Source: an uncultured Salinimicrobium sp.
GTDB taxonomy: Bacteria > Bacteroidota > Bacteroidia > Flavobacteriales > Flavobacteriaceae
Assembly (NCBI GenBank): GCA_946887025.1
Contig: CAMPJY010000144.1
Location: 1-6,190 of the forward strand
Direction: 5' to 3'
DNA length: 6,190 nt
Positions 6,182 through 6,190 of the stretch are shown here, one piece after another (within the stretch, counting starts at the first letter, position 1; the number at the start of each line of letters is the position of its first letter). Position numbers and translations under genes: made by a program. The notes under the pieces are model-generated. The model did no database searches, was not told the DNA's origin, and saw only the letters and a list, made by a program, of their open reading frames with translations.

Positions 6182-6190
6182 AACCGGGCG

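Overview
The window most likely comes from a member of the Bacteroidota, probably a Flavobacteriia-like or related marine/soil lineage. Five things point there: protein leaders of Bacteroidota type; starts without Shine-Dalgarno sequences; a surface-antigen barrel fused to a phosphoesterase, a combination I associate with this phylum; promoter-like TAnnTTxG boxes; and intergenic repeats built from ATCTGCG/CGCAGAT units and 7-bp tandem repeats. Genus cannot be read from the sequence. No tRNA, rRNA, transposase or CRISPR array was seen.

Layout: (1) 12-701, minus strand: a 229-residue lipoprotein of unknown function, lower in G+C than the rest (27/60 in the sample 61-120, against 34/60 in 1441-1500). 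(2) 702-987: a divergent intergenic region with an imperfect hairpin and a weak promoter candidate. (3) 988-2211, plus strand: a 407-residue exported, almost entirely helical protein with one central hydrophobic stretch; family not recognised. (4) 2212-2462: a structured spacer holding a 7-bp tandem repeat, a 99-bp imperfect palindrome, a perfect 7-6-7 inverted repeat and a promoter-like box. (5) 2463-6089, plus strand: a 1208-residue multidomain outer-membrane protein. (6) 6090-6190: a second 7-bp tandem repeat starting right after the stop codon, then a short hairpin; no gene.

The large protein is the main item. In order it reads as: signal peptide, calcineurin-like metallophosphoesterase domain, a region whose motifs resemble the atypical CotH/HipA/FAM20-type kinase fold, a short Asp/Gly-rich RTX-like beta segment, and an Omp85/surface-antigen beta-barrel ending in Phe. 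Two metallophosphoesterase blocks are altered (GDNLS and PGELEW where I expect GDNIY and PGNHDW), so the phosphatase may be inactive or changed, while the kinase-like motifs look intact. If correct, this is an outer-membrane barrel carrying periplasmic or surface phosphotransfer modules.

The three genes do not form an obvious operon: the first is divergent, and the second and third are separated by a 251-bp repeat-bearing spacer that may end transcription. All three products appear to be exported to the envelope, but no functional link between them can be shown from sequence alone.
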